DNA of 64,000 nt, taken from NCBI GenBank assembly GCA_035493475.1, contig DATJIF010000009.1:105094-169093 (forward strand). The letters run 5' to 3'. The notes beneath the pieces are model-generated. The model was not told where the DNA came from. It searched no databases and saw nothing but the letters and a program-made list of their open reading frames with translations. The DNA comes from Actinospica sp035493475 (GTDB lineage Bacteria; Actinomycetota; Actinomycetes; Streptomycetales; Catenulisporaceae). A program made the translations under genes and the position numbers. Of this stretch, positions 1 to 7,548 are shown piece after piece (the first letter of the stretch is position 1; every line of letters starts with the position of its first letter).

Positions 1-503
1 AGCTGTACCTTCACGAGCCGGTGCCAGCGGTTGCCGCCGTACGCGCGGACCACGTCGAGCGCCGCCGGATCCGCCGAACGCACGCCGAGCAGCGAGCCGA
101 CGAGCGTGGTGAAGAACACTGCCATCGCCGCGAGGAAGACCGTCGGGGCGCGACCGCCCATGACCACGAGCACGATCGGGCCGATCGCGGTGAGCGGCAT
201 GCAGTAGCTGATCACAGCGAGCTGCGACGCTGCCGGGGCGAGCCGTGGCACGAGCAGGGTCAGGGCCGCGACCGCGAAGGCCGCGAGGTTGCCCCAGAGG
301 AATCCCTGCGCCGCGTACGTGATCGTGACGACGGCGTTGGACCAGTAGAGCCCCGCGCCGTCGTCCACCATCTGCCGCAGCACCGCCACCGGAGTGGGCA
401 CCGCGCCGTGCGTGCCGAAGCCGAACACACCGACGAGCGCCCACGCCGCGAGCAGGATCAGCACCCCGGCGAGCCCCGACAGGCGCCGGGCTATCGCCGT
501 CAT
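1..503 (-). CDS. ABC transporter permease, SsuC/TauC type (partial)
   Basis: Inner-membrane permease of a nitrate/sulfonate/pyrimidine-precursor type importer. About 167 N-terminal residues are present and the gene runs off the left edge. A hydrophobic first helix (LAGVLILLAAWALVGVFGF) is followed by further membrane segments. The stretch RAYGGNRWHRLVKVQ resembles the EAA loop that contacts the ATPase. The ATG at 503 overlaps the TGA of the ATPase gene (ATGA), so translation is probably coupled. Last gene of the leftward SBP-ATPase-permease set. Family is confident, substrate unknown. Confidence 0.85.
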   Translation of the reverse strand, partial: MTAIARRLSGLAGVLILLAAWALVGVFGFGTHGAVPTPVAVLRQMVDDGAGLYWSNAVVTITYAAQGFLWGNLAAFAVAALTLLVPRLAPAASQLAVISYCMPLTAIGPIVLVVMGGRAPTVFLAAMAVFFTTLVGSLLGVRSADPAALDVVRAYGGNRWHRLVKVQ

Positions 504-1294
504 ACCTTGACCTCTGCGGCCTCGGCGTCGAACAGCAGCGCGGAGAGCCGGTCGTGGTACGCGTGGAACTCGGGGGTCCGGGTGATCTCCGGTGTGCGCG
601 GACGCGGCAGGTCGATCTCCACCACCTCGAGGATGCGGCCCGGACGCGGACTCATCACGGCGACGTAGTCGGAGAGGAACACGGCTTCGGCGATCCCGTG
701 CGTCACCATCAGCGTGGTGGCGGGCTTGTCGGCCAGGATCCGCTGCAGTTCGACGTTCATCCGCTGCCTGGTCATGTCGTCCAACGCGCCGAAGGGCTCG
801 TCGAGCAGCAGCACCGACGGTTGCACGACCAGGCTGCGGGCGATCGAGACGCGCTGCCGCATGCCGCCGGACAGCTGCGCGGGCTTGGCCTTCTCGAAGC
901 CGTCCAGCCCGACCAGCCGGATCAGCTCGTCGATGAAGCCCGGTTCCGGCCGGACCCCGGCGACCTCCAGCGGCAGCCGGATGTTCGCCGCCACCGAGCG
1001 CCACGGCAGCAGCGCCGAGTCCTGGAACGCGATGCCCAGGGCGTGCTCCCGGCGCAGCTCCTTCGGCGTCAGGCCATTGATGACGGCGTCGCCCGCCGTC
1101 GGCTGTTCGAGCCCGGCGACGATGCGCAGGATGGTGGACTTGCCGCAGCCCGAGGGGCCGAGCAGGGACAGGAAGCGCCCCTCGGGGGTGTGCAGCGACA
1201 CGTTGTCGAGCGCGGTGATCGCGCGCCGGCCGACCGTGAAGTTCTTGGTCAGGCCGCGCAGCTCGATGCCGCCGGAGGCCGTGCTGTCGGGCAT
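500..1294 (-). CDS. ABC transporter ATP-binding protein, SsuB/TauB type
   Basis: About 264 residues, the usual length for the family. Walker A is GPSGCGKST, the signature is LSGGMRQRVSIARSL, Walker B is VLLLDEPFGALD and the H-loop is VTHGIAEA. It powers import of the ligand caught by the binding protein encoded just upstream; the ATG at 1294 lies 5 bases beyond that gene's TGA. It also overlaps the permease start, so the three importer genes form one unit. GC-skewed codons allow longer reading frames here, but homology begins only after MPDSTASGGIELRGL, which fixes the start. Confidence 0.9.
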   Translation of the reverse strand: MPDSTASGGIELRGLTKNFTVGRRAITALDNVSLHTPEGRFLSLLGPSGCGKSTILRIVAGLEQPTAGDAVINGLTPKELRREHALGIAFQDSALLPWRSVAANIRLPLEVAGVRPEPGFIDELIRLVGLDGFEKAKPAQLSGGMRQRVSIARSLVVQPSVLLLDEPFGALDDMTRQRMNVELQRILADKPATTLMVTHGIAEAVFLSDYVAVMSPRPGRILEVVEIDLPRPRTPEITRTPEFHAYHDRLSALLFDAEAAEVKV

Positions 1295-1299
1295 CTCGG

Positions 1300-2379
1300 T
1301 CACGCCTTCAGACTCGGGTTTTCCTCGTAGACCTCGGCCAGCAGGGAGAGGTCGAACAGCTGCTTCGCGGTCACCTTGACGCCGACCTTGCCGAGCGCCT
1401 CGATGTTCTCCGCGACCAGCGCGTCGGTCATGGTGAACAGGCCGTTCTTCTTGGTGTCGGCGCTCACGATCAGGCCGTTCTGCGCCGTGGCCTCCGCGGT
1501 CTGCTCGGTCAGGTTCAGGCCGTCGCCCTTGCCGAACTGGTTGACGGCCAGGCTCGCGGACTGCGCGGGCGCGGCCACCGCGTCCGTCCAGCCCTGGATC
1601 TCGGCCTTCAGCAGGGCCTTGACCTTGGCACGGTCGTTGTCGATCGCGGACTGCAGCACCACGAAGGTCTCGGAGACCAGCGGCAGCCCGTAGTCCGCGA
1701 ACAGGAACGTCGTGGGCTCGTAGCCCTTGGCCTTGATCAGGATCGGCTCGTTGGTGATGTAGGCCATGTAGCCGTCCACCTCGCCGGTGACCAGCACGGT
1801 CGGGTCGTACTGCACCGGCACGATCGTCACGTCCGAGGCGCTCACCCCGTTCGCCGTCAGCAGCGCCTTGAACAGCACCTGGTTCGTGCCCTGCTGCACG
1901 CCGATCTTCTTGCCGACCATGTCCTTCGGCGCCGCGATCGGCTTCTTGGAGGCGATCGAGAGGATCGCGAAGGGGTTCTTCTGGTACGTGGTGGCGACCG
2001 TCTTGAGCGGCGCCCCCTGCAGGATCGCCGGTCCGGTCGCGCCGGGCGAGGAGAGCCCGACGAAGGCCTTGCCGGAGGCCACCGCCGACTCGGCCGAGGT
2101 GCCCGCCGAACCGCCCGCGATCAGGTTCACCGCGGAGAAGCCGGCCGCCTTGTAGTAGCCCTTGGTCGTGGCGAAGAACTCCCCGGCGAACTCGATGTTC
2201 TTGATCCAGGACAGCTGCACGGCGATCGAGCCGAAGCCGGAGCCGGAACTCGACGCGGAGCCGGCCGATCCGGTCGAGGAGCCGCATGCTGCCAACACGG
2301 AGGGGGCGGTTATGCCGAGTGCCGCCCATTGCAGCATCGAACGTCGGCTGAGGCGGGCGGCGGCGAGGTCGTCGGTCAC
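1300..2379 (-). CDS. ABC substrate-binding lipoprotein, NMT1/THI5-like
   Basis: 359 residues. The N-terminus carries an RR motif (SRRSMLQW), a hydrophobic stretch and a lipobox ending VLAAC, so it is probably Tat-exported and lipid-anchored. The mature part (VQLSWIKNIEFAGEFFATTKGYY) is typical of the NMT1/SsuA-like family that binds sulfonates, nitrate, thiamine-pyrimidine precursors or aromatic acids. First gene of the importer unit. It lies 142 bp downstream of the amidase-oxidase-deaminase-isomerase operon on the same strand, which suggests that the importer supplies that pathway. The ligand cannot be named. Confidence 0.88.
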   Translation of the reverse strand: MTDDLAAARLSRRSMLQWAALGITAPSVLAACGSSTGSAGSASSSGSGFGSIAVQLSWIKNIEFAGEFFATTKGYYKAAGFSAVNLIAGGSAGTSAESAVASGKAFVGLSSPGATGPAILQGAPLKTVATTYQKNPFAILSIASKKPIAAPKDMVGKKIGVQQGTNQVLFKALLTANGVSASDVTIVPVQYDPTVLVTGEVDGYMAYITNEPILIKAKGYEPTTFLFADYGLPLVSETFVVLQSAIDNDRAKVKALLKAEIQGWTDAVAAPAQSASLAVNQFGKGDGLNLTEQTAEATAQNGLIVSADTKKNGLFTMTDALVAENIEALGKVGVKVTAKQLFDLSLLAEVYEENPSLKA

Positions 2380-2521
2380 GAAGGGACTCCTGTCGGGGCG
2401 AAGGGGGAAAGAGCGGGAGTGCGACGCGTGCCAGTGACGCTAGGCATCGGGTGTTTCCCGGCCGTGTCCGCCCGCGCGGCGGAGGTGAAATCCGTGTTCC
2501 GGTCGGCTCGCGCGATGAAAC

Positions 2522-3448
2522 TCAGATTTCAGCCAGCACGCGCCGCGCGAGCGACGTCCCGGCGCGCAGGGCGGCGACCGGATCGGCCGCCTCGTCGAGT
2601 TCGACGAGCACGGTCGCGGCCGCCGGGGTGCGCGCCATCGCGGCGGCCCAGCCCGGCCAGTCCACGATGCCGGTGCCGAGCTCGGCCATGTACGGCTGCT
2701 GCTGCGTGAAGACTGTTTCGTCGACGGTCAGGTGCACGTCGATCGGCCGGATCGCGTCCTTCCAGTGCGCGAGCGCGATCCGCTGCGCGTGGCGGTGCGC
2801 GACGGCCACCGGGTCTCCCCCGCCGAGCGCGATGTGGCACGCGTCAGGGCACAGCCATACGTACTGCGGATCGGTGAGGGCCATGAAGAGATCGATGTCG
2901 CGCTCGTACCACAGCGTGCTGTTGGACTCGGTGTGCAGGGCGAGCCGAACGCCGTGCCGGGACGTCGCCTCGCCGACCGCGTGCGCCACGTCGGCCATGC
3001 GTGTCATGTAGGCGACGTCGACGAAGAACGCCGGCGACTCGCCGAACGTCCGGCGCATCGGCAGCCCGCCGACGAGAACCCCGGCGCCGACCTCCGCGAG
3101 GAACTCCGCGCGGCGTTCGGCGTCGGCGACGATCGCATGCAGCGCGCGCGGATCACGCCAATCGGGGCTGTCCTCGTCCGCGATGAAGGCGCTCACCACC
3201 GACAGCCCGCGCACGGCCAGCTCGTCGCGGAACGCGGCCGCCGAACCGAAGGCGCGCAGCACCGAACCGATGTCGCCGGGCGCGAACGTCAGCTCGATCC
3301 CGCAGACCCCGGCCTCGGTCAGTGCGTCCATCACCCGGAGCCAGAACTCTCGCGGGTTTTCCATCGCCCAGGAGCGCAGAGCCGCAGCGGAGTCGAGGCC
3401 CCAGAACTCGGGATGGTAGAAGGTGATGACGTCGGTCGCGAAGATCAC
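2522..3448 (-). CDS. TIM-barrel sugar isomerase/epimerase-like protein
   Basis: 308 residues from a GTG start that shares GTGA with the stop of the deaminase gene. AP-endonuclease-2/xylose-isomerase-like fold. Likely metal ligands are in GIELTF, LHTESNS, CPDACHIALGG, AHWKDA and VELDEA. Such proteins isomerise or epimerise sugars; a branch forms the catalytic subunit of C-glycoside deglycosidases, which act after a pyranose-oxidase-like 3-oxidase. Because a pyranose-oxidase-like gene lies two genes upstream in the same operon, that role is conceivable but unproven. No small beta-subunit gene is seen. Last gene of the four-gene operon. Confidence 0.75.
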   Translation of the reverse strand: MIFATDVITFYHPEFWGLDSAAALRSWAMENPREFWLRVMDALTEAGVCGIELTFAPGDIGSVLRAFGSAAAFRDELAVRGLSVVSAFIADEDSPDWRDPRALHAIVADAERRAEFLAEVGAGVLVGGLPMRRTFGESPAFFVDVAYMTRMADVAHAVGEATSRHGVRLALHTESNSTLWYERDIDLFMALTDPQYVWLCPDACHIALGGGDPVAVAHRHAQRIALAHWKDAIRPIDVHLTVDETVFTQQQPYMAELGTGIVDWPGWAAAMARTPAAATVLVELDEAADPVAALRAGTSLARRVLAEI

Positions 3449-4053
3449 TCCGCGCCGCCGCGAGCGTTGTAGACGACGAGCCCGTCGCTGTCCACGGCCT
3501 TCCGGTACGCGCGGAACACCTCGACGGCCTCGTCCCGCAGTACGTCGCGCACCACTTCGATGCCGCGCGCCTCGAACTGCGCGACCCAGTCGTCCCCGAG
3601 CGGGCCTTCGTCGAACGTGGTGATCTCCTCGAGTTCCGGCCCGTCCCCCGCGATGACAAGGCGGCGCACGCCGGACCACATCGCCGCGCCGTAGCACTGG
3701 ATGCATGGACGCCAGTTGACCACGAGTTCGTGCACGGGCAGCCCGGCGCCGCCGAGGTCCCAGCCGCCGAGCCCGGCCTGCGCGAGCCCGAGCGCCACCA
3801 CCTCGGCGTGCGCGCTGGAGACTCCGGAGGCGAGCACGACGTTCACCCCGATCGACACGATGCGGCCGGTCTCGCGCTCGGCGACCAGCGCGGCGAACGG
3901 ACCGCCGTTGCCCTCACGCCAGTTGCGGTCCGCGAGCCGGTGCAGCAGCCGCATCCGGTCCTCGAGCTCCACGACCGCCTCGGGCAGTTCGGCCAGCTCG
4001 TCCTCGATCCACGCGGGCAGCGCCACGCGGTATTCCTTCGCTACCTCGATCAT
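3445..4053 (-). CDS. CMP/dCMP-type zinc deaminase (guanine/cytosine deaminase-like)
   Basis: 202 residues. The zinc signature is complete: SAHAEVVAL supplies the His and the catalytic Glu, and RPCIQCYGA supplies the PCxxC pair. This places it in the cytidine/deoxycytidylate deaminase superfamily, closest in look to guanine deaminase or nucleoside deaminases. It would release ammonia from an amino-heterocycle. The ATG at 4053 overlaps the stop of the flavoenzyme gene (ATGA), and its own stop overlaps the isomerase start, so it is an internal operon gene. The exact base or nucleoside substrate is open. Confidence 0.82.
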   Translation of the reverse strand: MIEVAKEYRVALPAWIEDELAELPEAVVELEDRMRLLHRLADRNWREGNGGPFAALVAERETGRIVSIGVNVVLASGVSSAHAEVVALGLAQAGLGGWDLGGAGLPVHELVVNWRPCIQCYGAAMWSGVRRLVIAGDGPELEEITTFDEGPLGDDWVAQFEARGIEVVRDVLRDEAVEVFRAYRKAVDSDGLVVYNARGGAE

Positions 4054-5540
4054 GCTCGGGCTTCCTCTCGGTGTTCGGCGAGTACGGTGCGCGCGGCCCG
4101 GACGGCGGTGACGGCGCCGGTCAGGGTCACGTTGGCGGCCATGGCGGTGGGGATCACGCCGTTGCCCGCGAGGTACAGGTTCGCCAGGCCCCAGACCCGG
4201 CCGTCCGGATCGCACACGCTGGTGCCGTCGTCCGCGAGACCGGCGCGGACGGTGCCGGTCAGGTGCAGTGAGGAACCGGCGGGCAGCAGCGCGCACTCGG
4301 TCGCGGGATCGAAGGACCCGAACTCCTCGGCGATCACCCTGACCTCGGCCAACGCGCGGTCGATGAGCGTCCGGTCGGCGTCGCAGTAGTCGAACTCGAT
4401 GCCGATCCGCGGCATCCCGGCCAGGTCGGTCTCCGTCGAGGAGAAGGTGAGCCGGTTCTCGGGCCTGGAGGCGAGTGGAACGTAGAGCGAGATACCGACG
4501 GAGTGCGCGAGCGGCGCACCTTCGTCGTCCACGTATGTACGGTTCATGATCTGGCCGTGGAAGGGCTGCGCGGATCCGTTGCGCGGCAGCCAGAGCGAGT
4601 CGGTGGCGAACTCGCCGACGCGCGGCAACGGCATATCAGATCGGTCGATATCAACCAGGACTCTCGACGTAATGAACGCATGCTCGTTGAGGTTGCGACC
4701 CAGCGCCTCGGGCCGAATCCCCGACGTGTACAGCAGTTGCGGAGTACGCAGCGCGTCGGCGCACACGACCACGGCCTGCGCGCGCAGCTCCGACTCGCCC
4801 CGCAGCAGGACGCCGGTCACGCGGTCGCCCTCGACGATCAGGGCCGTGACAAGCGTGCCGGTGACGAGGGCGAACGCCGGATCGCCGCCCTCCGCGATCG
4901 GCGGGAAGATCGTGCCGGGCGACGTGCGCGGCCGCGGACCGAAGGCCGTCGCGCGGACCGCCATCGGCATCGGCTGCGGTTGGCGCTCGTCCGGGCCGAT
5001 CCCCGCGTAGCGCCGACGCAGCACGTCGAGCACCTTCCGGCCGACCGCCGTGGGTTCGAAGGGACTCGGCTCGACCTCGAGCACGCGGCGCGCGGTCTCC
5101 AGATCCTCCGCCCAGCGCGCCGGATCGCCGAAGTCGAACGCCTCGTCATCGCCGGGCCAGGGGGTCGCCGCAGTCCAGTGCACTCCCATGCCGCCCGCGT
5201 TCCAGGCGAGCGCCGCCGCGGGCATCGCGTCGGCCTCCTGCCCGAACGCGGTCGCCGTGTGCACACCCTGAGGCAGCTCGCTGACATGCCCGGCGTCGTG
5301 CCGAACCGTCGTCGCACCCGTATACAGCCCCTGAATCCCGCTGCCGACGGCCTCGTTGTAGCGCGCCCACACTGCCGGGTCCGCGATGTCGTGCAGATGC
5401 GTTCCGGGCACGTCACCGATCGGACGGCCCGCCTCGATCATCGTGATGCGCAGCGCCGGATCGCCCTCGCGCAGCAGCCGCGCCACGACGGCGCCCATGA
5501 TGCCGCTGCCCACGATCAGCACATCGCTGTCGCTGCTCAC
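4050..5540 (-). CDS. Pyranose-oxidase-like GMC flavoprotein oxidoreductase
   Basis: 496 residues from a GTG start that overlaps the amidase stop. The FAD Rossmann motif VGSGIMGA lies at residues 10-17. The segment GGMGVHWTAATP (His121) matches the pyranose 2-oxidase region where FAD is covalently attached in the fungal enzyme. SSLHLTG (His426) and AANVTLT (Asn470) fit the catalytic His/Asn pair. Bacterial relatives oxidise free sugars or glycosides, some at C3 of C-glycosides. The context with a TIM-barrel protein, a deaminase and an amidase suggests one step in breaking down a nitrogen-containing glycoside; this is inference. Confidence 0.82.
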   Translation of the reverse strand: MSSDSDVLIVGSGIMGAVVARLLREGDPALRITMIEAGRPIGDVPGTHLHDIADPAVWARYNEAVGSGIQGLYTGATTVRHDAGHVSELPQGVHTATAFGQEADAMPAAALAWNAGGMGVHWTAATPWPGDDEAFDFGDPARWAEDLETARRVLEVEPSPFEPTAVGRKVLDVLRRRYAGIGPDERQPQPMPMAVRATAFGPRPRTSPGTIFPPIAEGGDPAFALVTGTLVTALIVEGDRVTGVLLRGESELRAQAVVVCADALRTPQLLYTSGIRPEALGRNLNEHAFITSRVLVDIDRSDMPLPRVGEFATDSLWLPRNGSAQPFHGQIMNRTYVDDEGAPLAHSVGISLYVPLASRPENRLTFSSTETDLAGMPRIGIEFDYCDADRTLIDRALAEVRVIAEEFGSFDPATECALLPAGSSLHLTGTVRAGLADDGTSVCDPDGRVWGLANLYLAGNGVIPTAMAANVTLTGAVTAVRAARTVLAEHREEARA

Positions 5541-6631
5541 CGCGTCGCTCCGCCGAAGTCCGCGATGCGGATCCGCGCATGCACGCCGGTCACGACGTCG
5601 ACGACCTGCGAGATATTGAAGTCCGTGGCAGCACTCAGATACGCGAGGGCGTGCTCGGGATCCATGCCGAACCGCGCCCCCAGCAACGAGATCGCGGCAC
5701 GCACGCAGCGGCGCATCGCCTCGTCCAGATCGCGATCCAGTCCGGTCGGGATCAGGTACTCGGCCGTCTCCCCCAACGCTCCGGCCAACTGCCCGAACCG
5801 CCGCAGCGCCTCGTCCTGCGCGAGGACGTCGAACCGCACCGTGACCCGCAGCGAGGCCTCCAGCGCGGTGAGCGCGACCTCCCCGTCGCCCTGTGCAAAG
5901 TGCGGATCGCCGACGTACGCCAGCGCGCCCGACACCTGAACCGGCAGATACAGGGAACTACCAGCGGTAAGCAGCTTGATATCGATGTTGCCGCCGTGCG
6001 GTCCGGGCGGCACCGAGTGCGGACGCTCGTCTCCCGCCACGGCGACGCCCATGATCCCGAGGAACGGCGCGATCGGGAACCGTATATTGCGCGGCGCGCC
6101 CGCCTTCGCCGCCATCAGCGCGGACTCCCCGGCCGGGTCGAGCTGCGCGAACACGCTGACCGTGCCCGGCTGGCGCGGAAACTCCCCCGGCAGCGCGCCC
6201 TTGCCGTGCCGGTTCGAGATGATCCCGTACGGCACGCGCGGCAGCGTTTCGAGGACGGTCATCTTCAATAGGTCGCCCGGCTCCGCGCCGCGCACCCGGA
6301 TCGGCCCGGTCACCACGTGCGGCCCGTCCACCGCCGGATCCCGCCGCATCGACGACCGCGCCAGTTCGACCGCGTCCCGCAGCACCAGGTCCGCGCCCAC
6401 GCCGTGCCCCGCGAAGAACGCGAGCGGGTCACGGCCCTGATCCTCCAGGACGCCCTCGTGGCTGATCGTGTCGATCGTGACCTCGTCGCCCGGATCGACG
6501 GTCAGCACCTGTTCGTCCGCCGCGCACGGCAGCCGCCCCCACAGCACGGCGCCCGGCGCGGCGGGCAGATAGTGCCGGGCGCGCACCGGGCCGTGATCGG
6601 GCTGCAGGATCGGGACGGAAGTCGAGGTCAC
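5537..6631 (-). CDS. Acetamidase/formamidase family amidase
   Basis: 364 residues, GTG start. FmdA/AmdA family, recognised from the N-terminal beta-rich segment (DEVTIDTISHEGVL), the block DLLKMTVLETLPRVPYG and PFLGIMGVA, and HGGNIDIKLLTAGSSLYLPV with YVGDPHFAQGDGE. Members hydrolyse formamide or other short amides to acid plus ammonia. First gene of the leftward operon amidase-oxidase-deaminase-isomerase, all with 4-base overlaps. The upstream 72 bases carry two GGTGAAAC repeats that may be an operator. Confidence 0.88.
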   Translation of the reverse strand: MTSTSVPILQPDHGPVRARHYLPAAPGAVLWGRLPCAADEQVLTVDPGDEVTIDTISHEGVLEDQGRDPLAFFAGHGVGADLVLRDAVELARSSMRRDPAVDGPHVVTGPIRVRGAEPGDLLKMTVLETLPRVPYGIISNRHGKGALPGEFPRQPGTVSVFAQLDPAGESALMAAKAGAPRNIRFPIAPFLGIMGVAVAGDERPHSVPPGPHGGNIDIKLLTAGSSLYLPVQVSGALAYVGDPHFAQGDGEVALTALEASLRVTVRFDVLAQDEALRRFGQLAGALGETAEYLIPTGLDRDLDEAMRRCVRAAISLLGARFGMDPEHALAYLSAATDFNISQVVDVVTGVHARIRIADFGGATR

Positions 6632-6653
6632 ACCGCGAAGCTAGGGAACCGGC

Positions 6654-6694
6654 GTTTCACCCAGGTGCCCCGATCTTGAAATTTTTGTTTCACC
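6654..6694 (-). promoter_or_regulatory. Direct repeat GGTGAAAC x2 upstream of the amidase operon
   Basis: Read on the minus strand, GGTGAAAC occurs at 6694-6687 and again at 6661-6654, exactly 33 bases (three helical turns) apart. The distal copy is part of an inverted repeat TGAAA-N6-TTTCA (6677-6692). The sites sit 23-63 bases ahead of the GTG of the amidase gene. This is a likely binding site for an unknown regulator. No -10/-35 pair is clear. Confidence 0.4.
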
Positions 6695-6703
6695 AAACCG
6701 GCA

Positions 6704-7507
6704 CTAGCTCTGCGCGAGCGCCGTGAACAGCACCTTTCCGCCGTCGTTCGAGCCCTCGCTCTTGGTGCCCTGCTCGTAGTCGCCCGCGGAGAAGTGCCCG
6801 CTGTCCCCCTGCACGGCGTGCGGCACGGCCACGGTGTAGGACTTGCTCTTGCTGCCCGAGGCGGCGCTGAAGGTGAGCTTGCCGTTGCCGTCGTCGGCGA
6901 GCCGGTAGCTGAACGTCGTGCCGACCGCCACGCCTGTCAGCAGCGTGTAGAAGCTCGGGCTGGCGGACGTGCCGGTCTCGACCATCACGTAGAGCTTGCC
7001 GGACTTGTAGAAGACCATCACGAACGGCGAGGAGCCGCCGCTGCCGCCCGCGTGCAGCTGGGCCACGCAGATCTCCGGGTTGCTCTTCGGCAGCTGCTGG
7101 ATCTCCAGCGTCGCGTCGACCTCGTGCTTCTTCGTGCCGACGTCGTACTTGATCGCGGATTCGAGTTCGGTGCGCGAATGCAGCGATCCGGGCGTGGTGG
7201 CGCCCCCGGACGGTGCCCAGAACTCCAGCGCGCCGCTGCTCGTCTTCGTCAGCCACGGCGAATACAGCTCCGCCGGGCTGACGACCTTCGCGTCCTTACC
7301 GGACAGCTTGCCGGCGGAGTTCACCGGCAGCAGCAGCCCGGCCCAGGTGCTCAGGCTGATCGACGAGGACGAGGACGAGGACGAGGTGACGGCGGCCGCG
7401 GTGGTGGTGGGCGGTGCGGCCGAGGCGGGGGTCAGGGCCAGTTCCGAGGCTCCGGCGGCGAGCACGAGCACTCCGGTCACCGACGCGAACCATCTGAGTG
7501 GGGTCAT
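6704..7507 (-). CDS. Secreted PL7 (alginate lyase superfamily 2) polysaccharide lyase
   Basis: 267 residues. Signal peptide ends near ALTPASA (about residue 30), followed by a Thr/Ser-rich linker with eight consecutive serines (42-49). Three PL7 motifs are present in order: SRTEL (111-115), QLH (150-152, QIH/QVH in the family) and HFSAGDYEQ (238-246, YFKAGxYNQ in the family). PL7 enzymes cleave alginate or other uronate polymers by beta-elimination. The motifs fit, but the last is altered, so the polymer may not be alginate. It is transcribed leftward from its own promoter inside the end of the MFS gene. Confidence 0.78.
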   Translation of the reverse strand: MTPLRWFASVTGVLVLAAGASELALTPASAAPPTTTAAAVTSSSSSSSSISLSTWAGLLLPVNSAGKLSGKDAKVVSPAELYSPWLTKTSSGALEFWAPSGGATTPGSLHSRTELESAIKYDVGTKKHEVDATLEIQQLPKSNPEICVAQLHAGGSGGSSPFVMVFYKSGKLYVMVETGTSASPSFYTLLTGVAVGTTFSYRLADDGNGKLTFSAASGSKSKSYTVAVPHAVQGDSGHFSAGDYEQGTKSEGSNDGGKVLFTALAQS

Positions 7508-7519
7508 GCCGCCGGAGCC

Positions 7520-7548
7520 TAAGGTAAGTCACCTTAACTAACACTCAA
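7520..7548 (-). promoter_or_regulatory. Promoter with overlapping inverted-repeat operator for the PL7 gene
   Basis: On the minus strand TTGAGT (7548-7543) and TACCTT (7526-7521) form a -35/-10 pair with a 16-base spacer. The perfect inverted repeat TAAGGT-N5-ACCTTA (7520-7536) covers the -10. It resembles iron boxes in its AGGT/ACCT arms, but the spacing is two bases shorter than the IdeR/DmdR consensus, so another repressor is more likely. Confidence 0.5.

Noticed and set aside
7520..7536. IdeR/DmdR iron box ahead of the PL7 gene
   Set aside because: Arms resemble AGGT/ACCT, but the gap is two bases shorter than the 19-base consensus and no iron-related gene is adjacent.
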